Shown here piece by piece: positions 18,445 through 27,199 of a DNA stretch of 64,000 nucleotides. Location of the stretch: the NCBI RefSeq assembly GCF_040448675.1, contig NZ_CP159289.1:744001-808000 (forward strand). Reading direction: 5' to 3'. Both the position numbers and the translations under genes were made by a program. Origin of the DNA: Dyadobacter sp. 676. Lineage in GTDB: Bacteria; Bacteroidota; Bacteroidia; Cytophagales; Spirosomataceae. A model generated the notes under the pieces. It made no database searches and was not told the origin of the DNA. It saw nothing but the letters and a program-made list of their open reading frames with translations. Every line of letters begins with the position of its first letter. The stretch's first letter is position 1.

Positions 18445-18627
18445 AAATTGATTAGATTATAATTATTTCCTGAGGCTTCGAACAAACTTATCTGACTGTC
18501 TGTCTACAAGGCCTACTAAAATAATACTTTTTAAAGAAAATCCAAATAAATACTACGAAAGAATACGAAATATCTAAACTATTCCCCGAGAAGCAACATT
18601 ACACGTTATTTCCCGGGGATTCTCAGG

Positions 18628-20997
18628 TCAGTTCATCCCCACAAGTTTCTTCAAGCGGCTGCCCTTTTCGGATTTTTCCTCCTTGTAGTAACCGTAGCCG
18701 TAACCACCGTAGCCGTAGCCGTAACCGTAACCGATGCCGTAATTCACACCATTGAAGATGATCGACAGGTTCTGGAAGCGGCGTGCCTTATGGAGTTCGC
18801 CAATGCGTTTCAGGTGGTCGAGCAATGTGTAGTTGAAACGAACGATATACAACGTGGCATCCACGTGCTCGGCTATCAGCGCGGAGTCGGTTACCAGACC
18901 GAACGGCGGCGAGTCGATGAGGATGTAATCGTACTCTTTACGCAGCTCCGCAAGCATTACCGGCAGGCGGCCGTTGCTCAGAAGCTCCGACGGGTTCGGC
19001 GGAATAGGACCGCTGGTGAGAACGTGGAATTTAGGATGGACATCCGTTTGCTGAATGTAATCCTCATAGTTGCCCTGACCGATCAGACAGTTCGAAGCAC
19101 CGGTTTTATTCGGCAACGACAGGCGCTCGTGCAGTGTAGGCTTGCGCAAATCGAGACCGATCAGCAATACCTTCTTGTCCGAATAGGCCAGACTCGCGGC
19201 CAGGTTCACACTTACGAAGCTCTTGCCCTCGCCGCCGATAGACGAGGTGAACATCAGGATCCGGCAACTGCCGTCGCCCAGATACTGCAAGTTCGTACGC
19301 AGCGCTCGGAACTGTTCGGCAACGGCCGTGCGGCTGGTCATTTTGATAATATTGTCGTCGGCAGGAGCCCCGGCCGGGGTATTCATCTGCCCTACCTCGC
19401 CGAGGATCGACGAATGGGTTACTTTTTCGATTTCCTCGCGGCGCTGTACGGTGTTGTTCAGCATGAACAGGAGGTTAATCAGCAATACCGGAATGGCGAT
19501 TCCGCCCGCAAGCGCTCCAAGCCAGATGAATGCACGTTTCGGTTTGATCGGCTGGGACGTCGTCACAGGGGCGTCGATCAGCCGGCTGTCCGAAACCGTG
19601 GCGGCATAGCCCAGTGCGGTTTCTTCCCTTTTTTGTAAAAGATAAAGATAAAGCTCTTCCTTGATCGATTGCTGGCGCTTGATCCCTACAAACTCACGCT
19701 CTTTTTTAGGGATCGCACGCAAGCCGGCCGAAAAGCGGTTGTTGATATTTTCGAGGTTACGCTTCGTGACGGCCATCCCGCGTTTCAGGTTCTGCACGTT
19801 TTCACGGATCGACTGGCGTGTACCTTCCAGCTGCGTATTGATCGTTTCGAGCAGCGGGTTTTTGGTGGTAGTTGTACGTGCATAGCGCTCACGCTGAAGT
19901 TCCAGCTCATTGAAACGCGTCAGCAGCGACACCAGCACGGGGTCGTCGATCATATAAGTAGCGGGGGCTACGGCGCCTTCGCCTGCATTCTGGATGTAGT
20001 TGTCGACACTTTCCAGAATACTCAGCTTTGTATTGACCTCGTTCAGCTGCGCGTCGTTTTCCTTGATATTTTCCAAAAACAACTTCGACTCCGAGCTGAT
20101 ATCAGTAATGCCCGCATTGGTTTTATAAGTCTCTACATTCTTTTCCACATCGCCTAGTTCCTCGGTGATCAGGCCAAGGCGGTTCTCGATGAATTTCAGC
20201 GTATTGCTCGCTTCGGTGTTCTTGTCGTTGAGCGAGGCCTGCACATACACATCGAGCAGCTTATTGAGAATATCCTTCGAGCGCTGGATGTCGGTGTCCT
20301 CGTAAGTCAGTTCGAGTACGGTACTCTTGATGTTCGGCTGGGTGATCGAGAGCCGGCCGAGTATTGCCTCCGCGAGCGCTTTCACGTCGCTGAAATGCAC
20401 TTTAATATCTTTATACTCCGAGTCTTTGCCTTTGTTGACCACAAATGCGCCCCACGCGTTGTTGAAACGCTGGCCCACCTGGAATACCTTGTCCTCGTTA
20501 TTGAACCGGAAATGCGTGCTGTCGACCATGTGGATTGTCAGCGGCTCTTCGAGTCCAAGTGGGGTGATCACTTCGGCGGTCAGTGTGATAGGGCTTCGCT
20601 TGTACAGGTTGACCGTCCGCAAACCTTCTTTCGAGGTATAGGACACGTCCAGGTTGAGCTCCTTCACCACCTGCTCCATTAGCGTTTGCGATTTCAGGAT
20701 TTCGAGCTCGTTTTCCACTACCTTGTTCCCTCCGAATTCGGAGCTCATTTCAGTCAGGATATCGCCCTGCGAACCGCCGATGCTTTTTTCCTCCTTGATC
20801 AGGATGCTGGATTTGGTGCTGTAAACCGGCTGTGTGATCTGCAGGTAGAAAAACGCGCCCGTAAGTGCCAGGACGATGAACACCGGGAACAGATACCAAT
20901 ATCTGAAATACCGGTTTATGTACTCCCTTAGATTAAATTCCTGCTCCTCTTCCTCCAAAAAGGACGGTTGCATTCCATTGATTTTAGTATCGATCAT
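18628..20997 (-). CDS. wzc: Wzc-type polysaccharide co-polymerase with tyrosine autokinase domain (GumC family)
   Basis: The 789-residue inner-membrane protein has one helix at about 34-53 and a second at about 490-512. Between them is a periplasmic coiled-coil region with the Wzz domain. The cytoplasmic BY-kinase domain has Walker A SSIGGEGKS (585-593), Walker A' LLIGLDLRK (611-619) and Walker B YILIDSPP (691-698). The C-terminal tail is tyrosine-rich (GYGYGYGYGGYGYGYY at about 756-771), the autophosphorylation cluster. In this system it controls chain length and export together with Wza and is reset by the CpsB-type phosphatase encoded upstream. The tail is encoded by a hexanucleotide repeat that could change in length. 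Confidence 0.92.
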   Translation of the reverse strand: MIDTKINGMQPSFLEEEEQEFNLREYINRYFRYWYLFPVFIVLALTGAFFYLQITQPVYSTKSSILIKEEKSIGGSQGDILTEMSSEFGGNKVVENELEILKSQTLMEQVVKELNLDVSYTSKEGLRTVNLYKRSPITLTAEVITPLGLEEPLTIHMVDSTHFRFNNEDKVFQVGQRFNNAWGAFVVNKGKDSEYKDIKVHFSDVKALAEAILGRLSITQPNIKSTVLELTYEDTDIQRSKDILNKLLDVYVQASLNDKNTEASNTLKFIENRLGLITEELGDVEKNVETYKTNAGITDISSESKLFLENIKENDAQLNEVNTKLSILESVDNYIQNAGEGAVAPATYMIDDPVLVSLLTRFNELELQRERYARTTTTKNPLLETINTQLEGTRQSIRENVQNLKRGMAVTKRNLENINNRFSAGLRAIPKKEREFVGIKRQQSIKEELYLYLLQKREETALGYAATVSDSRLIDAPVTTSQPIKPKRAFIWLGALAGGIAIPVLLINLLFMLNNTVQRREEIEKVTHSSILGEVGQMNTPAGAPADDNIIKMTSRTAVAEQFRALRTNLQYLGDGSCRILMFTSSIGGEGKSFVSVNLAASLAYSDKKVLLIGLDLRKPTLHERLSLPNKTGASNCLIGQGNYEDYIQQTDVHPKFHVLTSGPIPPNPSELLSNGRLPVMLAELRKEYDYILIDSPPFGLVTDSALIAEHVDATLYIVRFNYTLLDHLKRIGELHKARRFQNLSIIFNGVNYGIGYGYGYGYGGYGYGYYKEEKSEKGSRLKKLVGMN
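18689..18735. repeat. Hexanucleotide (CCGTAG/CCGTAA) repeats encoding the Wzc tyrosine tail
   Basis: On the + strand CCGTAG and CCGTAA units follow each other almost without break; on the coding strand they read GGTTAC/GGCTAC, giving Gly-Tyr dipeptides. Such repeats can gain or lose units without shifting the frame. Confidence 0.6.
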
Positions 20998-21008
20998 AAC
21001 AGTTGAGT
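20998..21008 (-). promoter_or_regulatory. ACTCAACTGTT motif before wzc
   Basis: One-base insertion variant of ACTCAACGTT that abuts the wzc ATG. Function unknown. Confidence 0.35.
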
Positions 21009-21049
21009 ATAATAAGTGTCTACTGAAAAGATTTCAGGCACTGGAAAAG

Positions 21050-21877
21050 CTACTTGGTGATATTGATGATCAGGATCCCGAGTGTACCGATAGCCGCCAC
21101 GATCGAGGTAATGATCGGTACCAGCTGTACGTTCCTGTCGGTTGCGTTGATCTTCGTCTTGATAGGCTCGACATAAATGATGTCGTTCTTGTGGAGGTAA
21201 TAATAAGGAGAGTTGAGGACATCCCTGCTGGTGAGGTCAATTCGGGCATATTCGCGCTTGCCGTTTTCCTCGCGGATGAGCATTACATTTTCACGCTTTC
21301 CGTAGATGGTAAGGTCGCCGGCCAAACTGAGCACCTCAGGCAATGTGATTTTCTCGTCCGGGATCACATATACGGACGGACGGGCGACCTCGCCCAATAC
21401 CGACACCTTGAAGTTCAGGTTACGGACGATCACGCTGGGTTCCTTAAGGTAGCTAAGCAGGCGCGTACGAATGGTATCGGCCGCATCGATCGTACGGAGG
21501 CCGCCGATTTTTACGCGCCCTACCATCGGCATTTCTATGGTACCATCGGAATCCACCAGGTAGCCTAATGGCTGTACGCGCGCGCCGCCGCCCGTTGTAG
21601 AATAGTTTGTAGTGGCTGTTGTGAACGAGTTAGGAGTATTGAAAATCTCGTTTGCCTCGGCGTTCAGGCTTCCGACCACGATCGACAGGATGTCGTTGGG
21701 CTGAATAACCGGAACATATTTCTGGGTAATTTCCTGGGCCGAGTATTTCAGGGAGTCACCTTGAAAATATACAATTGACTTATTGGAAATACAGGACGAA
21801 ACAGAGCTGATCAGGAAGACTCCCAGCACAAGAGAGTACAAAAAATAACGAACGGGTGATTTTTGCAGTGTATTCAT
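21050..21877 (-). CDS. wza: Wza-type outer-membrane polysaccharide export lipoprotein
   Basis: The product has 275 residues. The signal peptide ends at a lipobox-like SVSSC (cysteine 29). The export domain has YVPVIQPNDILSIVVGSLN, then a SLBB-type segment (VSVLGEVARPSVYVIPDEKITLPEVLSLAGDL), HKNDIIYVEP, and a C-terminal hydrophobic helix (LVPIITSIVAAIGTLGILIINIT). In E. coli, Wza forms the octameric outer-membrane channel with a C-terminal transmembrane helix. Its start is preceded by ACTCAACGTT; wzc follows after 52 bases. Confidence 0.9.
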   Translation of the reverse strand: MNTLQKSPVRYFLYSLVLGVFLISSVSSCISNKSIVYFQGDSLKYSAQEITQKYVPVIQPNDILSIVVGSLNAEANEIFNTPNSFTTATTNYSTTGGGARVQPLGYLVDSDGTIEMPMVGRVKIGGLRTIDAADTIRTRLLSYLKEPSVIVRNLNFKVSVLGEVARPSVYVIPDEKITLPEVLSLAGDLTIYGKRENVMLIREENGKREYARIDLTSRDVLNSPYYYLHKNDIIYVEPIKTKINATDRNVQLVPIITSIVAAIGTLGILIINITK

Positions 21878-21882
21878 GTATT

Positions 21883-21892
21883 AACGTTGAGT
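21883..21892 (-). promoter_or_regulatory. ACTCAACGTT motif before wza
   Basis: Exact ACTCAACGTT on the minus strand, five bases before the wza ATG. Function unknown. Confidence 0.45.
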
Positions 21893-22039
21893 AAGAAAGA
21901 TTCTAAAAATCAGAGCACGAATATAATTCATTGTTTTGTTATAAAAAACACCATTGCATCGGGTTTATTTCAACTAACACTTAAAAACATTCGAACGGAC
22001 AGCATAAAAATACCAACAAACGCAATTAAAGGAATTTTT

Positions 22040-22069
22040 ACGTATATTCCGAAAACGCGCGATATACGT
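22040..22069. repeat. Inverted repeat ACGTATAT / ATATACGT upstream of wza
   Basis: Two perfect 8-base arms (22040-22047 and 22062-22069) flank 14 bases, in the 217-base gap between cpsB and wza. It could be an operator for the wza-wzc-ugd part of the operon, or a weak terminator after cpsB; no T run follows on either side. Confidence 0.45.
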
Positions 22070-22094
22070 GTAGAATTTTATTCAAGGTAAAATC

Positions 22095-22832
22095 CTACTC
22101 GTCCATCAGTTTCAGGTTTTGAAACTTGTACTTTTTAAGCCATCCCTTTTTATCCGTCCTATTAATTAAATCCAAATGTGCCGGCTTGTGCGCGTCGGTT
22201 CCGACGAAAGTTATCAGGCCGTTGCTTAGCAGCCAGTCGGCCATTTTATGCACATTTTCTCCGTAATAGTTTCCGAGAGAGAGCACATTCACCTGTAATT
22301 CACATCCCTGGTCGCAAAGTTTCCTGAAAATCGACGGGTCCTGGTAAAAATACGTATAACGCTCGGGATGTGCGAGTACGGGCCGGTAACCCTTGGCGAC
22401 GATCTGGAACAAGGTTTCGGAAGTGTTCATCAGTTTCGTCGAATAAGGCAGTTCGACCAGCAGGCGGTTGCCTGGTAAAGTCAGCAACTCGCCACCTGTA
22501 TTGAGCAATTCCACAAAATGTTCGTCGATAAAATATTCGGCTGCCGCGTGAATGTCCATATCGAGACCGGCGTTCGCTGCCGCCACCCGCACATCGGCGA
22601 TCCCTTCGCGGATGATAGCCGGCGTGTTCCGGTAGCAGTCCCACATCACATGAGGTGTCGTGTACACCTTGCGATAACCGAGCCTGTACATCTTCTGCAG
22701 CATCGCCAGGGAATCTTCGATGGTCTCCACGCCGTCGTCGATCCCCGGGATCAAGTGGGAATGCAGGTCCATCCCGATCACGGACAGGTCTGCATCCTCT
22801 TTTTTCTTCTTTTCAAATAACCAGTTGAGCAT
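22095..22832 (-). CDS. CpsB/YwqE-type tyrosine-protein phosphatase (PHP family)
   Basis: From the ATG at 22832 the product has 245 residues beginning MLNWLFEKKKKEDADLSVIG; an ATG five codons upstream (22847) is possible. The PHP metal motifs are visible: MDLHSHLIPGIDDG near the start, YTTPHV, HPERYTYF, and GTDAHKP near the end. CpsB proteins dephosphorylate the tyrosine tail of the polysaccharide autokinase in Gram-positive bacteria. Here it is the first minus-strand gene of the locus, just upstream of wza and wzc. This fits a Bacteroidota set using a PHP phosphatase instead of the low-molecular-weight Wzb type. Confidence 0.88.
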   Translation of the reverse strand: MLNWLFEKKKKEDADLSVIGMDLHSHLIPGIDDGVETIEDSLAMLQKMYRLGYRKVYTTPHVMWDCYRNTPAIIREGIADVRVAAANAGLDMDIHAAAEYFIDEHFVELLNTGGELLTLPGNRLLVELPYSTKLMNTSETLFQIVAKGYRPVLAHPERYTYFYQDPSIFRKLCDQGCELQVNVLSLGNYYGENVHKMADWLLSNGLITFVGTDAHKPAHLDLINRTDKKGWLKKYKFQNLKLMDE

Positions 22833-23311
22833 ATATACGTACGGCACGCAAATATCCCGCCGGGAGGGTAAAAAAAACCAGCCGGAAACACGGGCCGCAA
22901 TTTGTTACTTTCCACAAAGTTGGATAAAATTAAGACAAAACAATTGAAAGTTGTACATTTTCGAGCCAAAAACGATAAATAATTTTTCAAAGTTTAAAAT
23001 TGGATTTTTTCCTTACATCACAATTGCGGTTTCTTAACAGAATGTTCATAAACGCAGCCTATGGCTTTGTAGAACCAACACCTCACTGCCCCTCCCGGGA
23101 GCGGACACCAACTCTTTCGCGCCGGGGCCTCGTCGGGGATGAATCCAATTTGGCCGTTCGCCAGAAGTCAGCGGCAAAATTCAGACCAGCAAACGAAAAT
23201 GCCGTTCCATTGTAAAAATTAACGCTTCCGTAAGACGAAAGTCCGGAAAGAAAGTGTTCAAATTTCGTATGCACGGCGCTCCGCTACTGTCTTTCATACA
23301 GAAAACCGCTT

Positions 23312-23358
23312 GTCACAATTTGTGGTACTATTGACGAAAATATGCTACAAAGTGTGAC
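23312..23358. repeat. Imperfect 16-base inverted repeat, candidate operator
   Basis: The left arm GTCACAATTTGTGGTA (23312-23327) and right arm TGCTACAAAGTGTGAC (23343-23358) match at 13 of 16 positions and flank 15 bases. It lies about 400 bases before the transferase gene. TTGTGGTA in the left arm recurs at 23387-23394 and 23648-23655. Confidence 0.5.
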
Positions 23359-23719
23359 CGAGTGTGTAGTTGCGATTCACCGCACATTGTGGTATTAAAC
23401 CGCAGCCAACACTCGTCAAAAGGAACAGGCGGCTTGGTATAATTTTTGGATAAAACGGATTCCCTGACAACAACCGGCACCGACTTTTCACACCGGCCGA
23501 CCGCTCAAAAACTACCAAAGTCAAATAGAACAAAAAAAAGTAGAAATAGTTATATAAAAGAAATTATATGGCCCTATCGTTCTTATTTGATCATTTTGAA
23601 AATTAATGCGCATTATATATTGAAATTTTTGAAGATTAGTCGTAGACTTGTGGTATGGGATCAGAAATATCGCTGACAGTCCTTTCCACACAAGCTGCCG
23701 CGATCTTCCCTAATATCAT

Positions 23720-23730
23720 ACTCAACGTTA
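23720..23730 (+). promoter_or_regulatory. ACTCAACGTTA motif before the initiating transferase
   Basis: The motif lies seven bases before the ATG at 23738 on the + strand, in the same orientation relative to the gene as the copies on the minus strand. Function unknown. Confidence 0.45.
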
Positions 23731-23737
23731 CAACATC

Positions 23738-25108
23738 ATGAAAAATCACTATCCTGGGCTACTGCCTAAGGCTCACCTGTGGACGGACGTCGCTCTGCTG
23801 AATCTATCGTTCTTCTTCGCCTACGTCTTTCGTTTTGACAACAGTGTCGCGACGGTCTTCGAGAACCAGTACGTCAACCTGCTGCTGATGGCGAACCTGG
23901 TGTGGATATTCACCATTTATCTGTTCAAAACTTACCGGTTTACGAGACTTTCGTATCATTTCAATACGCAAATCACGAACCTGTTCAAGGCTGTTACGGT
24001 GCATGGGGCGATCATGATGGCATTTCTGTACCTGAGCAAACAGGGGGAAGAATATTCCAGAACGCAGTTCCTCCTTACTTACGGGTTGTTTCTGGTGCTC
24101 GGCGTAACGTCACGGGCCGCTTCGGTGCTCTTCCTGAAACTGTACCGCCAGGCCGGTTACAACTACAACCGCTACGGGATCGTCGGCAAGGGCGATCTGG
24201 CGACGCTGATCCGCGACTTTTATAACGACCGCAAAGAACTGGGTTACCGCTTTTCCGGCTCCATCGACCTGTCGGCCTACCATAACCCGATCGACGAGCT
24301 GGAATCGATGGTCAAGGAGAAGCAGCTCGATTATCTCTACTGCTGCCTTTCCGAAATGAACGACGACCAGGTACGCGAAGTGATCCGCCTCGGCGAACGC
24401 CAGCGTACGCAGATCCGCCTCGTGCCGGATTTCCGCGGATTCATGACCAACATGGCGACCATCGAATACCACGACATGTACCCGATCATCCAGATCAACA
24501 CCAAACCGTTTTCGAGCCTGAACGAACAGACCGTAAAGCGTGCATTCGACCTGATTTTTTCCATAATCGTCATGATCCTCGGCGCGCCGGTGTTCTTCCT
24601 CGTCTGGGCGGCAATCAAGATCACCTCTCCGGGGCCGGTATTCTTCAAACAGCAGCGGTCAGGCCGCTGGGGCGAGCCGTTTTATATTTACAAGTTCCGC
24701 AGCATGCGGGTCGATGCCGATAAAATGGGCCTGCAACATTCCAAAGGTGACGACGACCCGCGCATCACGCCGATCGGCCGCATTCTCCGCAAGTCGCGCC
24801 TCGACGAGCTCCCGCAGTTCATCAATGTGCTGAAAGGGGAAATGTCGGTGGTAGGCCCGCGCCCTCTTTATAAATATGATGTGGATATGCTGATGGAAGC
24901 CGCGCCGCATGATTTTCAGCGCCTGCTGACTGTAAAACCGGGCATTACCTCAATCGGCCAGATCAACGTGGGCTATGCCGATACGGTAGCCAAGAATGTC
25001 GAACGTCTCAAATATGATCTCCAGTATCTTAAATCATACAGTGTTTTTGATGATGTCCAGCTGATTTTCAGAACTGTCCAAGTCATGGTTCTTGGACGCG
25101 GGCAATAG
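23738..25108 (+). CDS. Undecaprenyl-phosphate sugar phosphotransferase (WcaJ/WbaP family) initiating EPS synthesis
   Basis: The product has 456 residues. It has four N-terminal membrane helices (about 15-120), a CoA-binding-like domain with YNRYGIVGKGDLATLIRDF, then a hydrophobic segment (LIFSIIVMILGAPVFFLVWA) leading into the bacterial sugar transferase domain. That domain has SPGPVFFKQQRSGRWGEPFYIYKFRSM, RITPIGRILRKSRLDELPQF and MSVVGPRPL. The enzyme moves a sugar-1-phosphate (often glucose) from a UDP-sugar to undecaprenyl phosphate, the first step in repeat unit assembly. It is transcribed away from the rest of the locus. Confidence 0.9.
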   Translation: MKNHYPGLLPKAHLWTDVALLNLSFFFAYVFRFDNSVATVFENQYVNLLLMANLVWIFTIYLFKTYRFTRLSYHFNTQITNLFKAVTVHGAIMMAFLYLSKQGEEYSRTQFLLTYGLFLVLGVTSRAASVLFLKLYRQAGYNYNRYGIVGKGDLATLIRDFYNDRKELGYRFSGSIDLSAYHNPIDELESMVKEKQLDYLYCCLSEMNDDQVREVIRLGERQRTQIRLVPDFRGFMTNMATIEYHDMYPIIQINTKPFSSLNEQTVKRAFDLIFSIIVMILGAPVFFLVWAAIKITSPGPVFFKQQRSGRWGEPFYIYKFRSMRVDADKMGLQHSKGDDDPRITPIGRILRKSRLDELPQFINVLKGEMSVVGPRPLYKYDVDMLMEAAPHDFQRLLTVKPGITSIGQINVGYADTVAKNVERLKYDLQYLKSYSVFDDVQLIFRTVQVMVLGRGQ

Positions 25109-25148
25109 AATTTTTCTTACAGTATCCACAACCAAAAATGCAGACAGA

Positions 25149-25166
25149 TGGCGCCTGATGGTGCCA
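25149..25166 (+). terminator. Possible terminator hairpin after the transferase gene
   Basis: Short stem TGGCGCC / GGTGCCA with one G-U pair, 40 bases after the stop codon. The following T run is weak (TTTGTCG). Confidence 0.35.
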
Positions 25167-25286
25167 TTTGTCGTTTATGGCGAAAACTATTCGTCTATTT
25201 AGCAACCCATATTTTGAAATTTGTAGAATAACTTCTAATATTGTGTAACAAAATACATTACCAATTTTTAGCAGTTTTACAAAGAG

Positions 25287-26270
25287 ATGATGAGAGGGGT
25301 TATACGATTGTTGGGGCCGCTGTGCCTGTTGCTGATCGCGGGAAACAGCCTGCATGCGCAAAGGCGGATACTGTTTACCGACCGCCAGACTTTCGGAAGG
25401 GTCAGTTATCCGAGTACAGCCACCATTACAGGCAACATGGTCGACGGTTATGTGAAAGTCAAGGGAAGTAACCGCTTTATCTTTCCTGTCTGCGACAATT
25501 CGGTGTACCGGCCATTTGCCGCCACCGCCGATGGTACCATGGGCGCATATTTTTCGGCCAATCCGGCCTTAGGTATAACAAGCAGCCACAAAGGCGGCAA
25601 CTATCCGCCGCTCCCGGCCGGCGCCCCGTTTTCGGCGACGAGCAAAGATGCCAACATCGGTAAAGTGTCGGCACGCGAATACTGGGACATCAACGGAACC
25701 ACGCCTACGAAGATCACCTTGTCGTGGCACCTGGAAAGCGCGATGTCGTCGTTCGCGCCCGGCGGCAATATGAGCAAGGTGTACATTATCGGCTGGAATG
25801 GTTCGAAATGGGTTAAACTGGCCTCGGTCATCGATCCCGTATCGTTGTTCGGGGGGAGTAGCAATATCAGCGCGGGCTCGATGACTACCACCACCGCCAT
25901 CGTACCAAACAGTTACGTAGCCTATACCTTCGGAGCCGACCTGTCGACGGCGCGTGAAATGGCTCCCGACGCCGACAGCACCATTGCGTTGTCCGGTGCT
26001 ACCGAGGTTCAGAAACCCGGGTACACCTCGTGGGACGGGGGCGAAACGGCTGTGTACCCGAATCCCGTCCGCGACCGTTTTTTTGTGCGCGGCAGCCGGA
26101 AGGCCCGCCGGATATCGGTTCTCGACGGTAACGGCCGCGCGGTAATCTCTGTCAACAAGGCTTATGACAATGGTATCGATGTGAACGGCATTCCAGCGGG
26201 GATTTACGTCGTGAACATCGAAGACGATAAAGGAAAAACTACTTCCCGCAAAATAATAATCAGCAAATAA
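25287..26270 (+). CDS. T9SS-sorted secreted protein of unknown function
   Basis: The product has 327 residues. A signal peptide (MMRGVIRLLGPLCLLLIAGNSLHAQ) is followed by a beta-rich region with YWDINGTTPTKITLSWHLES and YIIGWNGSKWVKL, found in several surface proteins of the Bacteroidota. It ends in a T9SS type A sorting domain (AVYPNPVRDRFFVRGS, IDVNGIPAGIYVVNIED, TTSRKIIISK). The middle part has no enzyme motif. It probably goes to the cell surface. It sits between the initiating transferase and rfbD on the same strand, but the 178-base gap upstream argues for its own promoter. Confidence 0.7.
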   Translation: MMRGVIRLLGPLCLLLIAGNSLHAQRRILFTDRQTFGRVSYPSTATITGNMVDGYVKVKGSNRFIFPVCDNSVYRPFAATADGTMGAYFSANPALGITSSHKGGNYPPLPAGAPFSATSKDANIGKVSAREYWDINGTTPTKITLSWHLESAMSSFAPGGNMSKVYIIGWNGSKWVKLASVIDPVSLFGGSSNISAGSMTTTTAIVPNSYVAYTFGADLSTAREMAPDADSTIALSGATEVQKPGYTSWDGGETAVYPNPVRDRFFVRGSRKARRISVLDGNGRAVISVNKAYDNGIDVNGIPAGIYVVNIEDDKGKTTSRKIIISK

Positions 26271-26327
26271 CATTCCCCTTCCCTGAGGCATTCTTAACTT
26301 TGCAGCAACGCATTATCAAAATACTCA

Positions 26328-27194
26328 ATGAAAATAGTTGTATTAGGTGCCTCGGGGCAGCTGGGAAGCTGTCTCAAAAAAGTCTCAGCGGAACGTAATC
26401 TGACCGACATTTCATTCCCTTCCGAAGAACACGCCAACATTCTGGACAAAGATCTTCTCGACAAACTGTTTACGGCCGAAAAACCTCAGTTCGTGATCAA
26501 CTGCGCGGCCTATACCGCCGTAGACAAGGCTGAGGACGATGTAGATACCTGCCGGAAAGTAAACCGCGACGGCGCTGCGTATATTGCTGAAACGTGCAGG
26601 AAACACCAGGCGACGCTGATCCACATTTCGACCGACTTTGTTTTCAAAGGAAATATACCCAAGCTACTTTCCGAAGATGATCCTGCCGAGCCGGAGAATA
26701 ATTACGGCCTCACAAAACTGGAAGGCGAAGCGGCCATCGCCGAAATCCTGCCGGCGCATTATACTATCCGTACGAGCTGGCTATATTCCGAATATGGTAA
26801 TAATTTCGTAAAAACGATGCTGCGCCTAGGCCGTGAGCGCGAGCAGCTGGGCGTGATTGTGGACCAGGTGGGCTCGCCTACCTATGCGATCGATCTCGCG
26901 AACGCAATCCTGGACATCATCGAATCCGACAACAAGGCCTATGGCATTTATCATTACAGCAATGAGGGCGCCACATCGTGGTATGATTTTGCCAAAGCGG
27001 TATTCGACCTCAGCGAAACGAGCGTCAAACTGAATCCCGTCAAAACTTCCGAATATGTAACCCGCGCGGTACGTCCGGCATTTTCGGTCATGGATAAATC
27101 GAAAATTAAAAACACTTTCGGCATTTCGATCCCTTACTGGCGCGACAGCCTCGGCATTTGCATCGACCGGCTGGTAAACGAAACGGTTAGCTAA
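26328..27194 (+). CDS. rfbD: dTDP-4-dehydrorhamnose reductase
   Basis: The SDR protein has 288 residues. The NADPH motif GASGQLGSCL opens the chain; INCAAYTAVDKAEDD, STDFVFKG, the catalytic YGLTKLEGE (YxxxK) and RTSWLYSEYGNNFVKTM are RfbD signatures. The enzyme reduces dTDP-4-keto-rhamnose to dTDP-L-rhamnose. The partner genes rfbA, rfbB and rfbC are not in this window. A -7 type TAACTTTG lies at 26295-26302, just after the previous stop codon, so it may have its own promoter. It converges with a rhamnosidase gene that ends five bases away. Confidence 0.92.
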   Translation: MKIVVLGASGQLGSCLKKVSAERNLTDISFPSEEHANILDKDLLDKLFTAEKPQFVINCAAYTAVDKAEDDVDTCRKVNRDGAAYIAETCRKHQATLIHISTDFVFKGNIPKLLSEDDPAEPENNYGLTKLEGEAAIAEILPAHYTIRTSWLYSEYGNNFVKTMLRLGREREQLGVIVDQVGSPTYAIDLANAILDIIESDNKAYGIYHYSNEGATSWYDFAKAVFDLSETSVKLNPVKTSEYVTRAVRPAFSVMDKSKIKNTFGISIPYWRDSLGICIDRLVNETVS

Positions 27195-27199
27195 CTGCC

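Larger units (their letters stand above)
22848..23737. other. 890-base divergent intergenic region between cpsB and the initiating transferase gene
   Basis: The region separates the two halves of the EPS locus and probably holds both promoters. It contains an AT-rich half next to cpsB, a GC-rich patch around 23083-23150 with no coding look, a 16-base inverted repeat at 23312-23358, three copies of TTGTGGTA (23320, 23387, 23648) and ACTCAACGTTA just before the transferase start. Small open frames in it are not supported. No RNA gene is recognised. Confidence 0.6.

Noticed and set aside
23083..23274. 63-codon open frame in the GC-rich patch upstream of the initiating transferase
   Set aside because: The GC-rich half looks like a non-coding extragenic element rather than protein; no start or family support.
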